Shown here: piece by piece, positions 28,249 through 36,194 of the stretch
Layout of the letters: each line of letters opens with the position of its first letter
How positions within the stretch are numbered: position 1 is the first letter of the stretch
NCBI GenBank assembly: GCA_012520255.1
Contig: JAAYOQ010000020.1
Location: 1 to 52,472 of the forward strand
From: Erysipelotrichia bacterium
GTDB taxonomy: Bacteria; Bacillota_I; Bacilli_A; Erysipelotrichales; Erysipelotrichaceae
Length of the DNA: 52,472 nt
Direction: 5' to 3'
Notes under the pieces: model-generated
Told to the model about the DNA's origin: nothing
Seen by the model: the letters and a program-made list of their open reading frames with translations, nothing else
The model's database searches: none
Made by a program: the position numbers and the translations under genes

Positions 28249-29730
28249 ATGACAAGACAACTCAATGATCAACAACTGGCAAGAAGAGATAAAATGAATA
28301 AGTTAAAAGAAATGGGAATTAACCCTTTTGGCAATGCTTTTAAAAGAACTCATCTGACTCAGGATATAAGAGATAAATATCAACATTTAGATAAAGAACA
28401 ACTGGAACAGGAAAATGTTACTGTCAAAGTAGCAGGTAGAATCATGTTCAAGCGTCGCATGGGTAAACTGGGTTTTATGCAGATTCAAGACAGAAGTGGC
28501 ATGATTCAAATCGTTGTCAACAGAGGTATTGTTGGTGATGATATCTATGAAATCTTTAAAATTAATGATGTCGGTGATTTTGTCGGTATTGAAGGAACAG
28601 TAATGAAAACTGATTCTGGTGAACTGTCAGTAAGAACCGCTGCTTATACTCACCTGAGTAAATCTTTAACTCCCCTGCCAGAGAAATTCCATGGTCTGAC
28701 CAATGTTGAAGAAAGATATAGAAGAAGATATGTCGACCTGTTTATGAATGAAGATTCCAAGAGAATTGCCTTTTTGCGTCCTACAATCATCAAGACCATT
28801 AGAAATTATATGGATTCACTTGGTTTTACCGAAGTGGAAACTCCTGTCTTGACTACCCTTTTAACTGGAGCTTCAGCTAGACCATTTGTCACCCATCACA
28901 ACACTCAGGACTTAGATATGTATCTGAGAATTGCTTTAGAGTTGCCTTTAAAAAGACTTTTAGTTGGCGGGATGGAAGCAGTCTATGAAATTGGCAGAAC
29001 TTTCAGAAACGAAGGAATGGGACCAATGCACAATCCTGAATTCACCTTAATGGAAGCTTATTTAGCTTATTCCGATTTAGAAGGGATGATGGAGTTAACC
29101 GAAGGCATGTTTACTAAAATCGCTGAAGTTATTGGAAAAGATAGTTTTAATTTCAATGGAAATGAAATTACTATCAAAGCTCCTTTTAAAAAAGTATCAA
29201 TGGTAGAAGCTATCAAAGAAGAAACAGGCCTTGACTTTACCAAAGAAATCTCTTTCCAGCAGGCTAAAAAACTGGCTGAAGAAGCTGGTATCGAAGTAGA
29301 ACCACACTTCTCTGTGGGCCATATCATCAACGCTTTCTTTGAAAAATATGTTGAAGATAAACTGATTCAGCCAACCTTCCTTTATGGTCATCCAGTAGAA
29401 ATCTCTCCACTGACCAGAGCAAATGAAAATGATCCTCGATTTGTTGATCGTTTTGAACTGTTTATTGGTGGTAAAGAATTCGCTAATGCCTATACCGAAT
29501 TAAATGATCCTATTGATCAATTAGAAAGATTTGAAGCTCAGATTAAAGAAAGACAATTAGGCAATGATGAAGCCAATGATATTGATATGGACTTTATCGA
29601 AGCTTTAGAATACGGCATGCCACCAGCTGGAGGCATCGGTTATGGTATTGATAGAATGATTATGCTCTTTGCGGAAGCTGAATCAATCAGAGAAGTTATC
29701 CTATTCCCAACCATGAAACCTTTAGATTAA
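28249..29730 (+). CDS. lysS: Lysyl-tRNA synthetase (class II)
   Basis: A 493-residue class II LysRS. An N-terminal OB-fold anticodon domain (about 55-150, with VAGRIMFKRRMGKLGFMQIQ split as AGRIMFKRRMGKLGF) is followed by the catalytic core. Motif 1 is in the PTIIKTIRNYMDSLGFTEVETP region, motif 2 is FRNEGMGPMHNPEFT and motif 3 is GYGIDRMIML. It charges tRNA-Lys in the cytosol. The AAAGGAG site lies 8 nt before the ATG. A T-box controls it. Standard length and no anomalies. Confidence 0.96.
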   Translation: MTRQLNDQQLARRDKMNKLKEMGINPFGNAFKRTHLTQDIRDKYQHLDKEQLEQENVTVKVAGRIMFKRRMGKLGFMQIQDRSGMIQIVVNRGIVGDDIYEIFKINDVGDFVGIEGTVMKTDSGELSVRTAAYTHLSKSLTPLPEKFHGLTNVEERYRRRYVDLFMNEDSKRIAFLRPTIIKTIRNYMDSLGFTEVETPVLTTLLTGASARPFVTHHNTQDLDMYLRIALELPLKRLLVGGMEAVYEIGRTFRNEGMGPMHNPEFTLMEAYLAYSDLEGMMELTEGMFTKIAEVIGKDSFNFNGNEITIKAPFKKVSMVEAIKEETGLDFTKEISFQQAKKLAEEAGIEVEPHFSVGHIINAFFEKYVEDKLIQPTFLYGHPVEISPLTRANENDPRFVDRFELFIGGKEFANAYTELNDPIDQLERFEAQIKERQLGNDEANDIDMDFIEALEYGMPPAGGIGYGIDRMIMLFAEAESIREVILFPTMKPLD

Positions 29731-29740
29731 ATTTAAATTT

Positions 29741-29766
29741 AAGTTCTCCTGAAAAGAGAACTTTTT
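29741..29766 (+). terminator. Terminator after lysS
   Basis: Stem AAGTTCTC (29741-29748) with GAGAACTT (29756-29763) and a T tail. It marks the left edge of the accessory island. Confidence 0.83.
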
Positions 29767-29780
29767 CAATTGTCTTTAAC

Positions 29781-29836
29781 ATTCCCTCATTTTTTGTGTG
29801 TTTTGTTTAAATATTCCCTCATTTTTTGTGTTTTGA
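29781..29836. repeat. Direct repeat, two copies, IS21-end-like
   Basis: ATTCCCTCATTTTTTGTG occurs at 29781-29798 and again at 29813-29830, each followed by TTTTG-type sequence; the period is 32 bp. Design resembles the iterons at 10497 and 35920 (TCCC plus an A/T tract, repeated). Probably a relic end of an insertion sequence at the island border. Confidence 0.45.
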
Positions 29837-29884
29837 AAACTAAATTAGAATAATTATAATTAATATAACAAGAAATAAAATCCT

Positions 29885-30007
29885 ATGAGTTTTATGTCTA
29901 ATTATAAACACATAGAACAATTGTGTGGTGTTCTTTTAAATGATGACCGTGGTGTTCCAGATCCAAACAAGCCAGCCTTGAATACAATCCACCTGAAAAT
30001 TCTTTAG
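29885..30007 (+). CDS. Possible small ORF or gene fragment, 40 codons
   Basis: An ATG-started frame, beginning MSFMSNYKHIEQLCGV and ending NTIHLKIL, with codon use like real protein. The MSNYKHI start recalls the N-terminus of IS30-type transposases (MS.YKHL), but the rest does not fit. There is no good ribosome site. It may be a decayed gene start in the repeat-rich island border. The rest of this 430-bp interval holds only the repeats and the fic leader. Confidence 0.3.
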   Translation: MSFMSNYKHIEQLCGVLLNDDRGVPDPNKPALNTIHLKIL

Positions 30008-30104
30008 GATTGAAACTTTTTATTCTATTTTCACTATTATTTGTAATACTATTAATTTGGTTACTTATCTTTATATTGTTATATTTTTTTATTTTTATTC
30101 AAAA

Positions 30105-30148
30105 TTGGGGAACTTTATGATACTATTTAACCATATAAAGTTCCCCAA
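30105..30148 (+). repeat. Perfect 14-bp hairpin before the fic gene
   Basis: TTGGGGAACTTTAT (30105-30118) pairs perfectly with ATAAAGTTCCCCAA (30135-30148); the loop is 16 nt. It ends 2 nt before the AGGAGG ribosome site. The same arm, TTGGGGAACTTT, recurs in the hairpin after the gene. Confidence 0.8.
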
Positions 30149-30160
30149 AAGGAGGATTGT

Positions 30161-31099
30161 ATGAACCAAAATTTCACTAAAATACAAAATTTATTGCATC
30201 AAAGAGCTGACTTACAAGCCAGACTTAATTTAATGCCTTACGATGGCAATCCAGAAATAAAAGATCGTGATGGAAACAAATATCTTTATGTTCGAAAAAG
30301 AATTGCCAGCAAGTTGACATCAACTTATGTAGGTATCTATTCAGACGAACTCTATCAGTTACTTTTAAAAAATGCTCGTGAAACAAGAGAAATAAGAAAA
30401 CAAATTCGAAAAATTAATAAAGAATTAGCCTTGCTCGAATATTCTGATATTGACCTATCGCCTAAAGTCCAATTAAACTTGGAGTTTGCTAGGGCCAATA
30501 TGAAAGCTTGTATTTATGATCAGGCTATCCTTGAAGGAGTTGCAACTACTTTTCCTCAAACTGAAGAAATAATTGATAATGGCAAAATTGTTGGAATGTC
30601 TGCTCAAGATGTTCAAAAAATATTAAACCTGAAACATGCATGGGAATTTATACTGGATAAAGATGTTATCAGTTATCCAACAAATTTATCAATTCTCTGT
30701 CATATTGCTAAGTTAGTTAATGAAGGTTTCTATCAAGATGGAGGAAAAATTCGTGGTGTTCCAGTCACAATTGGGGGCACTAGTTATATTCCACCTCTTC
30801 CAATTGAAAGTGTGGTCAAAGAAAATATCTCATTAATTATTGATGAAAATATTCCCGCAAATGAAAAAGCCATTAAACTATGTCTTTATTGCATGAAAAC
30901 GCAAATTTTTAACGATGGAAATAAAAGAGCAGCTATTATTTTCGCTAATCATTATCTCATTTCACAAGCTGCTGGAATAATTATAATTCCTGAAGAAGAA
31001 GTTTCTGAATTTAAAAAACTTCTAATAGCTTACTACGAAAATAGAGATAATGGTGAAATTATGAATTTCATGAAAATCAAATGTATCAAAACCTTTTAA
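30161..31099 (+). CDS. Fic-domain protein with altered catalytic motif
   Basis: A 312-residue protein. A coiled, charged N-terminal region (about 1-95) precedes a Fic fold (about 105-275). The Fic motif reads QIFNDGNKR (248-256) where HPFxDGNGR is canonical: Gln replaces the catalytic His, and Lys replaces the last Gly as in Doc. An ILEG motif (123-126) aligns with the inhibitory helix of class II Fic proteins. Fic enzymes usually transfer AMP or phosphate to proteins, but this one may be inactive, regulatory or use other chemistry. AGGAGG site directly after the hairpin. Flanked by twin hairpins in an accessory island. Confidence 0.82.
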   Translation: MNQNFTKIQNLLHQRADLQARLNLMPYDGNPEIKDRDGNKYLYVRKRIASKLTSTYVGIYSDELYQLLLKNARETREIRKQIRKINKELALLEYSDIDLSPKVQLNLEFARANMKACIYDQAILEGVATTFPQTEEIIDNGKIVGMSAQDVQKILNLKHAWEFILDKDVISYPTNLSILCHIAKLVNEGFYQDGGKIRGVPVTIGGTSYIPPLPIESVVKENISLIIDENIPANEKAIKLCLYCMKTQIFNDGNKRAAIIFANHYLISQAAGIIIIPEEEVSEFKKLLIAYYENRDNGEIMNFMKIKCIKTF

Positions 31100-31101
31100 A
31101 T

Positions 31102-31147
31102 TGGGGAACTTTTTAACTTTTTTCACCATAAAAAGTTCCCCATTTTT
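31102..31147 (+). terminator. Terminator hairpin after fic with the upstream hairpin's arms
   Basis: TGGGGAACTTTTT (31102-31114) pairs with AAAAAGTTCCCCA (31130-31142), followed by T5. The shared TTGGGGAACTTT arm with the hairpin at 30105 makes the gene symmetrically bracketed. Confidence 0.75.
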
Positions 31148-31239
31148 AACTTATTTAATGATTTTAAAAATAATTTAAAAATTCTATTGACCTTATAGTT
31201 TACTATAATGATATATTTCAATTAGAAAAGAGATTTCTT

Positions 31240-32025
31240 ATGACGATAAAATAATTTGTCAATATTTGTGAATGCAACAGCCAAACTCTTAGATACTATG
31301 ATGCTATAGGTCTTCTTAAACCTAAAAAAGTAGATCGCTACTCTGGATACCGATACTACGATAAGAAGCAGGCTCTAGAATTTGTAAAAATCAAAAATCT
31401 TCAGGAAGCTGGATTTTCTTTAGAAGAAATCAAAGAACTTCTTAACAAGGATGATGATTCAATTTATGAAGCTTTTGAAGAAAAAATTAAAGAACAAGAA
31501 GATAAACTAGAGCGCATAAAGAAAATTCAAAAGTCATATAGCAGCGAACTGAAAGAAATGAAAAACAAAATTGAACAGCTAAAAGAACAACTAATTGATG
31601 AAATGGAAAATTATGATCCATCTGAAGAATTCGGTATTAGTGAAAACAAATATCAAAGTATTATTGAAAGAGTTCATGGTTTCTTTGATGACATCATGGA
31701 CAAAGAAGATGAATCTATTACCATAGCCAAACGAGAAAAAGCTTCTAGAGAATCTTTTCTGGAAAATCCTCAATACAAGACACTGTACGAAAATCATAGT
31801 TGGGTAAATGCGAAAGATTTTATCTCTGAAATTCCAGAACTCAAAGAAGGAAATAGTTATGTACTATATCTGGAGGTTGTTCCAGAGAAAATAAGCAGTG
31901 CTTTTGCGGCTACAATGATTAACCAGCTGATAACAGGTATGCAAAGTAAAGGAGCTCTTGAATGTACTGTAGAAGAAAGCACTGATAGCAACAATCATTT
32001 CTGGCTTTTTGAAAGTAAAGAATAA
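31240..32025 (+). pseudogene. MerR-family regulator broken by a nonsense codon
   Basis: Starting at ATG 31240, the frame reads MTIK, then TAA (31252-31254), then an intact MerR helix-turn-helix continuing NSQTLRYYDAIGLLKPKKVD and a coiled linker. A C-terminal effector-like domain (about the last 155 codons) runs to the stop at 32025. The stop occupies codon 5, where relatives have Glu or similar, so one base change explains it. No alternative start lies before the recognition helix; only an internal ATG at 31558 remains, which lacks the DNA-binding domain. The regulator is therefore probably dead, unless readthrough or sequencing error applies. Confidence 0.8.
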
Positions 32026-32033
32026 AATAGCAA

Positions 32034-32067
32034 AAGTTCTTGAAGTAACTTTTCAAGAACTTTTTTT
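32034..32067 (+). terminator. Terminator after the merR pseudogene
   Basis: Perfect 11-bp stem AAGTTCTTGAA (32034-32044) with TTCAAGAACTT (32052-32062) plus T7. Confidence 0.88.
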
Positions 32068-32129
32068 ATTATTATATTTCTTTAACATCGAAATGCTTTT
32101 ATAATAATTGTAAAAGGAAGGTGTTTACT

Positions 32130-32227
32130 ATGTTATCCAAAATAAAAACATCGCTTAAAAATTAATATTATTTATCATGATTGTAATCTGGGTACTTGTG
32201 ATAATATATACTTTTGTAATAAAATAG
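32130..32227 (+). pseudogene. Tiny hydrophobic-peptide gene interrupted by an A-tract frameshift
   Basis: A good ribosome site (AGGAAGG at about 32115-32121) precedes ATG 32130, which reads MLSKIKTSLKN and stops at 32163-32165. Adding one A to the A5 tract at 32157-32161 gives a continuous peptide of about 32 residues: a basic start, then a membrane span LILFIMIVIWVLVIIYTF and a K end, with stop at 32225-32227. Size and form recall type I toxin or other small membrane peptides, but no family is recognised and no antisense RNA was identified. Confidence 0.45.
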
Positions 32228-32286
32228 GGAACTTCTACCCTAAAATTTGTCATCAAAAACTATCGTAAAAATTATAGGAAGTTATT

Positions 32287-33804
32287 TCATAATCTTCTTA
32301 GAACGTCAGAATGTTTGTTTTCTTTTATTCTCAATTTTAAATTAATTATATCTTCTTTTGTTATTTTACCTTTATTTTGCAATTCTTTTAAATATACATC
32401 ATTATCGCACATAAGAATACAATTTTTAGAAGGAGCAATTGCAACTATATTATAACAATTCATAATATCACGATATTGAATATTTAATTTAGAAACATTA
32501 TAAACTTTATCTTCATATCTAATATATCCACTATCTATTTCCTCACGAGGAAAAGTTCCTTTATTCTCAACAACCCCGACTGAATAATATGTTTCGCCAT
32601 CTATTTCATAACCCAAAGAATTTTCTAATTCTAATAATAAAATATCATCGTAAATAAAATCAGTAAAATAGCCCCATATTTTTTTTATGTTTATTTGTCC
32701 AAAATCCATTAGAAAATCATCATTTTCTAATTTTTCTATAGAAGATATAGAATTATTTCCGTTTCCAGTGTTAAACTCTATTTTTTCTCTATATTTTTTT
32801 TCAAAAATACTATTAAATAAATCACTCATTGCATTCTTATCTTCAATAAAATTTACATTATTATAAAATTCAGGCACTATTGATAAAACTGAATCTTGAA
32901 ACTTTTCCATATCATCGAATGGATTAACTTCTGACAGTTCTCTTTTTCTTTGTTTATAAAAATCCAATATTTCATCTATTGACTGAAAGCGATCATTCGG
33001 ATTATTCCTAAGACACTTATCAATAATTTCATCGTAAATAACCGCACAATCCCATTTATAATTACTTGAAATTTTCTGCGCTCCTGTTCCTTGCCTTACT
33101 TTTTCGAAAACATACCAATACATAATTTGCGCCATAGAATATATGTCTGCTGCCTCTGTTACATCATATTGATTATTCTTTTGCTCAGGTGCAGAAAACA
33201 ATATGTTAGCTAATCGGTCACCCTTTTTTGTGTTATTATCTAATGGAAAATCATTTTTATTGTAGTGCGCTATTCCAAAATCAGACATAACAAAATTATC
33301 ATTTTCATCAACTAAAATGTTTTCAGGCTTAATGTCTCGGTGTATAATTCCTTTATTATGAATTGACCTCAATGTAGAAGACAGAAAATTTAACAATTTC
33401 TTAAATTCTTCTTCGGTTATCTCATTTTTATCCTCTCTATATTTTTTTAAATTTTTTGAATATACTGACATCAAAATATAAGGAATATTATATGTATTAA
33501 AACTATCTTCATTCAATTTAAGTTCATCATAATGGATCATGTTCACAACATTATTTAAATCGCTTCTAACATAGTTGGTATTAAAATACTCTGACCTGAA
33601 CCTTTCTTTTTTGCTGTCAGAAAGAAATGTCAAAAATTTAACAGCAATTTCTTTTTCATTAAATTTAGTTTTATATACCGAGCCATTTCCACCCTCCCCA
33701 AGTTTATCACTTTTCTTAAACTTTAATTCGCCAAATACAGTCATAATTCCTTCGTTTTTTTCTATGTGATTATTAAGCAGTTTTAAAACTTCATCTTTTG
33801 TCAT
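32287..33804 (-). CDS. Serine/threonine protein kinase with a C-terminal unknown domain
   Basis: A 505-residue cytosolic protein. The N-terminal Hanks-type kinase (about 25-285) is complete: glycine loop GEGGNG (36-41), Lys56 in IAVKFL, HRDIKPEN (155-162) and DFG (175-177). The C-terminal 210 residues form a domain I do not recognise. There is no membrane helix or PASTA repeat, so this is not a cell-wall PrkC type. The ATG at 33804 has an AAAGGAG site. Divergent from the DUF4145 and restriction genes across 160 bp. Kinases like this occur in defence islands, so a phage-response role is possible but unproven. Confidence 0.85.
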   Translation of the reverse strand: MTKDEVLKLLNNHIEKNEGIMTVFGELKFKKSDKLGEGGNGSVYKTKFNEKEIAVKFLTFLSDSKKERFRSEYFNTNYVRSDLNNVVNMIHYDELKLNEDSFNTYNIPYILMSVYSKNLKKYREDKNEITEEEFKKLLNFLSSTLRSIHNKGIIHRDIKPENILVDENDNFVMSDFGIAHYNKNDFPLDNNTKKGDRLANILFSAPEQKNNQYDVTEAADIYSMAQIMYWYVFEKVRQGTGAQKISSNYKWDCAVIYDEIIDKCLRNNPNDRFQSIDEILDFYKQRKRELSEVNPFDDMEKFQDSVLSIVPEFYNNVNFIEDKNAMSDLFNSIFEKKYREKIEFNTGNGNNSISSIEKLENDDFLMDFGQINIKKIWGYFTDFIYDDILLLELENSLGYEIDGETYYSVGVVENKGTFPREEIDSGYIRYEDKVYNVSKLNIQYRDIMNCYNIVAIAPSKNCILMCDNDVYLKELQNKGKITKEDIINLKLRIKENKHSDVLRRL

Positions 33805-33964
33805 ATTTGCTCCTTTCATTTGTTAGCACTGTCTTCATTTTCCTAATTTTAACACATGTTATATTAAATTTAAAAACATTACTATTTTTATGATAAAATG
33901 ATATTAACAAATAATTTGTAGTAGTTTTATAATCTATTAATCAGCAGAAAGGAACGTGAAAAAA

Positions 33965-34543
33965 ATGCATTGGTATAATACTAGTAATTTACCATCAAAA
34001 AATTATATATGCGGGCACTGTAATAACGACATTAGTTCTAATAAGGGTTATTATTTAGCAAACAGTCATAATAGTGGCATGAGTGGAAACGGATATGTAT
34101 ATGTTTGTCACAAGTGCAATAAGCCAACTTATATTAGCGGTTCATTACAAGTGCCAGGAGCAACTTACGGCAAAAAATATGATGAACAAATATTTAATGG
34201 AGATAAATTATTGTTTCAATTATACGAAGAAGCTAGAAATAATATGAAAGTAATGTCTTTTACTTCTGTTGGTTTATGCTGCAGAAAACTATTAATGCAT
34301 ATTGCAGTGAACTGTGGAGCTGAAGAAAATTTGAAATTCATTGATTATATAAATTATTTAGACAAAAATAATTATATACCAAAAAATGCCAAGATGTGGG
34401 TAGACATTATAAGAGATAAAGGCAACGAAGCTAATCATGAAATTATGCTTTTAGACCAAGAAGATGCAAAAAAATTACTTACATTTATAGAGATATTAAT
34501 AAGTTTAATATATGATATGCCATATATAGCTAAAAACATTTAA
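33965..34543 (+). CDS. Zinc-ribbon DUF4145 (HEPN-like) protein
   Basis: A 192-residue protein. A zinc ribbon at the N-terminus (CGHC at 16-19, CHKC at 48-51) is followed by a helical DUF4145 domain (about 75-185) with the typical IRDKGNEANH segment (R149, H157), which resembles the Arg-His pair of HEPN folds. DUF4145 proteins often sit next to restriction-modification genes. ATG 33965 has a better-spaced AAAGGAA site than GTG 33956. It lies 41 nt before the restriction-endonuclease gene on the same strand, so it is probably its operon partner. Function unproven. Confidence 0.78.
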   Translation: MHWYNTSNLPSKNYICGHCNNDISSNKGYYLANSHNSGMSGNGYVYVCHKCNKPTYISGSLQVPGATYGKKYDEQIFNGDKLLFQLYEEARNNMKVMSFTSVGLCCRKLLMHIAVNCGAEENLKFIDYINYLDKNNYIPKNAKMWVDIIRDKGNEANHEIMLLDQEDAKKLLTFIEILISLIYDMPYIAKNI

Positions 34544-34584
34544 AAGAAGTAATTATTTTATAATATTTGAGAGGTAATTATTCT

Positions 34585-35610
34585 ATGTCAAAACAAAACA
34601 TAATTTACAAAAGAACTGATGTTCAAAATAGAATACTAGATTTAGAGGAAAAATATATGAACTGTCTAGAAAATATATTTACTTCAAGAGTGTTTATTGA
34701 AGATTTAAAGCGAATCGAAACTGAAACACAAGAATACTACGATACATTAGATGAAGTGTGGGGAAAGAAAAATAAAGTCAAAGAAGTTTCAGAACGCTTA
34801 TTAAGACACCACATATATTTAAAATTTTCAAGCAACGCAAAATTCTATTCCTCTCCTATAAGTTGTGATATTGCGTTAGAATTAAGCGATGTTGTCCTAA
34901 ATATAGATGTTAAAACTATTGATAAAGTAGGAAACTCTGGCGAATTATATACAACTCAATTTGAGCACAATCAGACATCCTTTCTTAATAAAAAAGTCTT
35001 ATCATCAGGCATATTTCCGGGCTTTACCGTGAAATCTAATCTTAACGCAATAGATCCTCGAACAAAAAAACCACTTCTAACATTCTTGGTGAAAATAGGT
35101 TATTCAGATGATGGGCGAGGTATATTTAATTTTATTAACAGTTCCCAACACCCTAGTCTCGTAATAACCTGTTTACCAAATGGTGCATTAAGCAATCTAT
35201 TCGACAATGATTTATTTAATAATTTTAAAGATTATATATATTACGATGCTCCAAATGGAGCTTATTATAAACCAAGATTTATTACAAACAAAGATGAATT
35301 TTCAGCATTGACAAACGAAAGTAAATTCACAAAAATAGAACAAGTTACTGACATTCCTGAAACATGGAAAAGAGTGTTATGGTCAAACAAAATAGGTTAT
35401 TTTGATTCCAAAAACAAAACATTATGGTGGACAGTAGAAAAAAAGAAAGGCAGGCATTGGGACATATATCTGTATGCTGTAAAAAAAGGAAACACAGCAA
35501 GATTTAACGACGAATGGCTAGAAGAAAGATATAATTCGAATAATAAACTATGGCGTGGAGTTAGAAAATACTACAAAATATACGATATACTAAAAAAGAA
35601 TCACAATTAA
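34585..35610 (+). CDS. Probable type II restriction endonuclease (PD-(D/E)XK)
   Basis: A 341-residue soluble protein. A PD-(D/E)XK-like core is visible: CDIALELSDVVLNIDVKT carries D95, E99, D108 and K110 in the expected strand-strand spacing, about one third into the protein. The rest has no known domain I can name. It belongs next to the C5-cytosine methyltransferase (36195-37421), whose stop codon originally overlapped this gene's stop. The ATG at 34585 has a GAGAGG site. Recognition sequence cannot be read from the protein. The main doubt is the remote fold assignment; the gene neighbourhood is the stronger evidence. Confidence 0.68.
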   Translation: MSKQNIIYKRTDVQNRILDLEEKYMNCLENIFTSRVFIEDLKRIETETQEYYDTLDEVWGKKNKVKEVSERLLRHHIYLKFSSNAKFYSSPISCDIALELSDVVLNIDVKTIDKVGNSGELYTTQFEHNQTSFLNKKVLSSGIFPGFTVKSNLNAIDPRTKKPLLTFLVKIGYSDDGRGIFNFINSSQHPSLVITCLPNGALSNLFDNDLFNNFKDYIYYDAPNGAYYKPRFITNKDEFSALTNESKFTKIEQVTDIPETWKRVLWSNKIGYFDSKNKTLWWTVEKKKGRHWDIYLYAVKKGNTARFNDEWLEERYNSNNKLWRGVRKYYKIYDILKKNHN

Positions 35611-35775
35611 TTGGATTCTTTTTGGGTAATCGAAATCTTTTAGGGTCTTAACTTTTAGGGGGACTTTTAGGGTCAAAAAAGCAAAATAAATAATCCACTG
35701 CATTTTATATGACCACCACAATATATACATGTTAGTTTGGTTGCTTAAGGGTTAGAATAATATCAAAGGATTTTC

Positions 35776-35858
35776 AGAAGCTATTAATAGTATTTATATT
35801 TTCTATATCTTCTTGTTCGATATTCTGAACTATTGTGACAAAATCTTTTATTTTCATA
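35776..35858 (-). CDS. Short ORF inside the transposable element
   Basis: Minus-strand frame of 27 codons beginning MKIKDFVTIVQNIEQ, with a weak AAGTGAG site. It may be the 5' scrap of a gene carried by an older element whose end lies at 35917-35980. Not recognised. Confidence 0.25.
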
Positions 35859-35916
35859 TATTGACTCACTTCATATGGTTTTTTATCTCAGTAAAATAAT
35901 ACAATATGAAGGTTTT

Positions 35917-35980
35917 TTATTGTCCCCATTAAAACTTAAAGGGTATCCCCACGAAAACTTAAAGGTTGTCCCCGCTATGA
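35917..35980 (-). repeat. IS21-end-like iterons nested in the element
   Basis: TGTCCCCATTAAAACTTAAAGG is followed by TATCCCCACGAAAACTTAAAGG (written here as adjacent 22-bp units differing at about four positions), then TGTCCCC. This resembles the repeated end sites of IS21-type elements and suggests an older insertion, now decayed, within the 577-bp element. Confidence 0.45.
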
Positions 35981-36063
35981 TAAAAAAAAGGTTTTTTTAA
36001 TACCAACCAAAAATTAAAGAGCCAGCAATACATACTTGTATTATATGGGGTTACAACCACAAA

Positions 36064-36100
36064 AAAAGAAACGATTTTGCTCTTCGTTTCTTTCGCTTTT
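36064..36100. terminator. Terminator-like hairpin inside the element
   Basis: AAAGAAACGA (36065-36074) pairs with TCGTTTCTTT (36084-36093), with T-rich flank downstream. It could stop readthrough between the convergent restriction and methyltransferase genes. Confidence 0.55.
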
Positions 36101-36194
36101 TGTAAAGTTTTAGGGTCTTATTTCATTTTATTCCATATCCATCTCACCCTAAAAGTGACCCTAAAAGATTGAAACAAACCCTAAAATTTCTCGG

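Noticed and set aside
29781-29836. CRISPR-like repeat pair
   Set aside because: Only two copies with a 14-bp gap; no cas genes.
31558-32025. Stand-alone 155-residue protein
   Set aside because: It is the C-terminal part of the MerR frame after the nonsense codon; the ATG is internal to the coiled linker and lacks a good ribosome site.
35637-36187. CRISPR-like array of TTTTAGGG repeats
   Set aside because: Repeats are only 8-11 bp, irregularly spaced, and reversed in orientation at the two ends, which fits transposon iterons.
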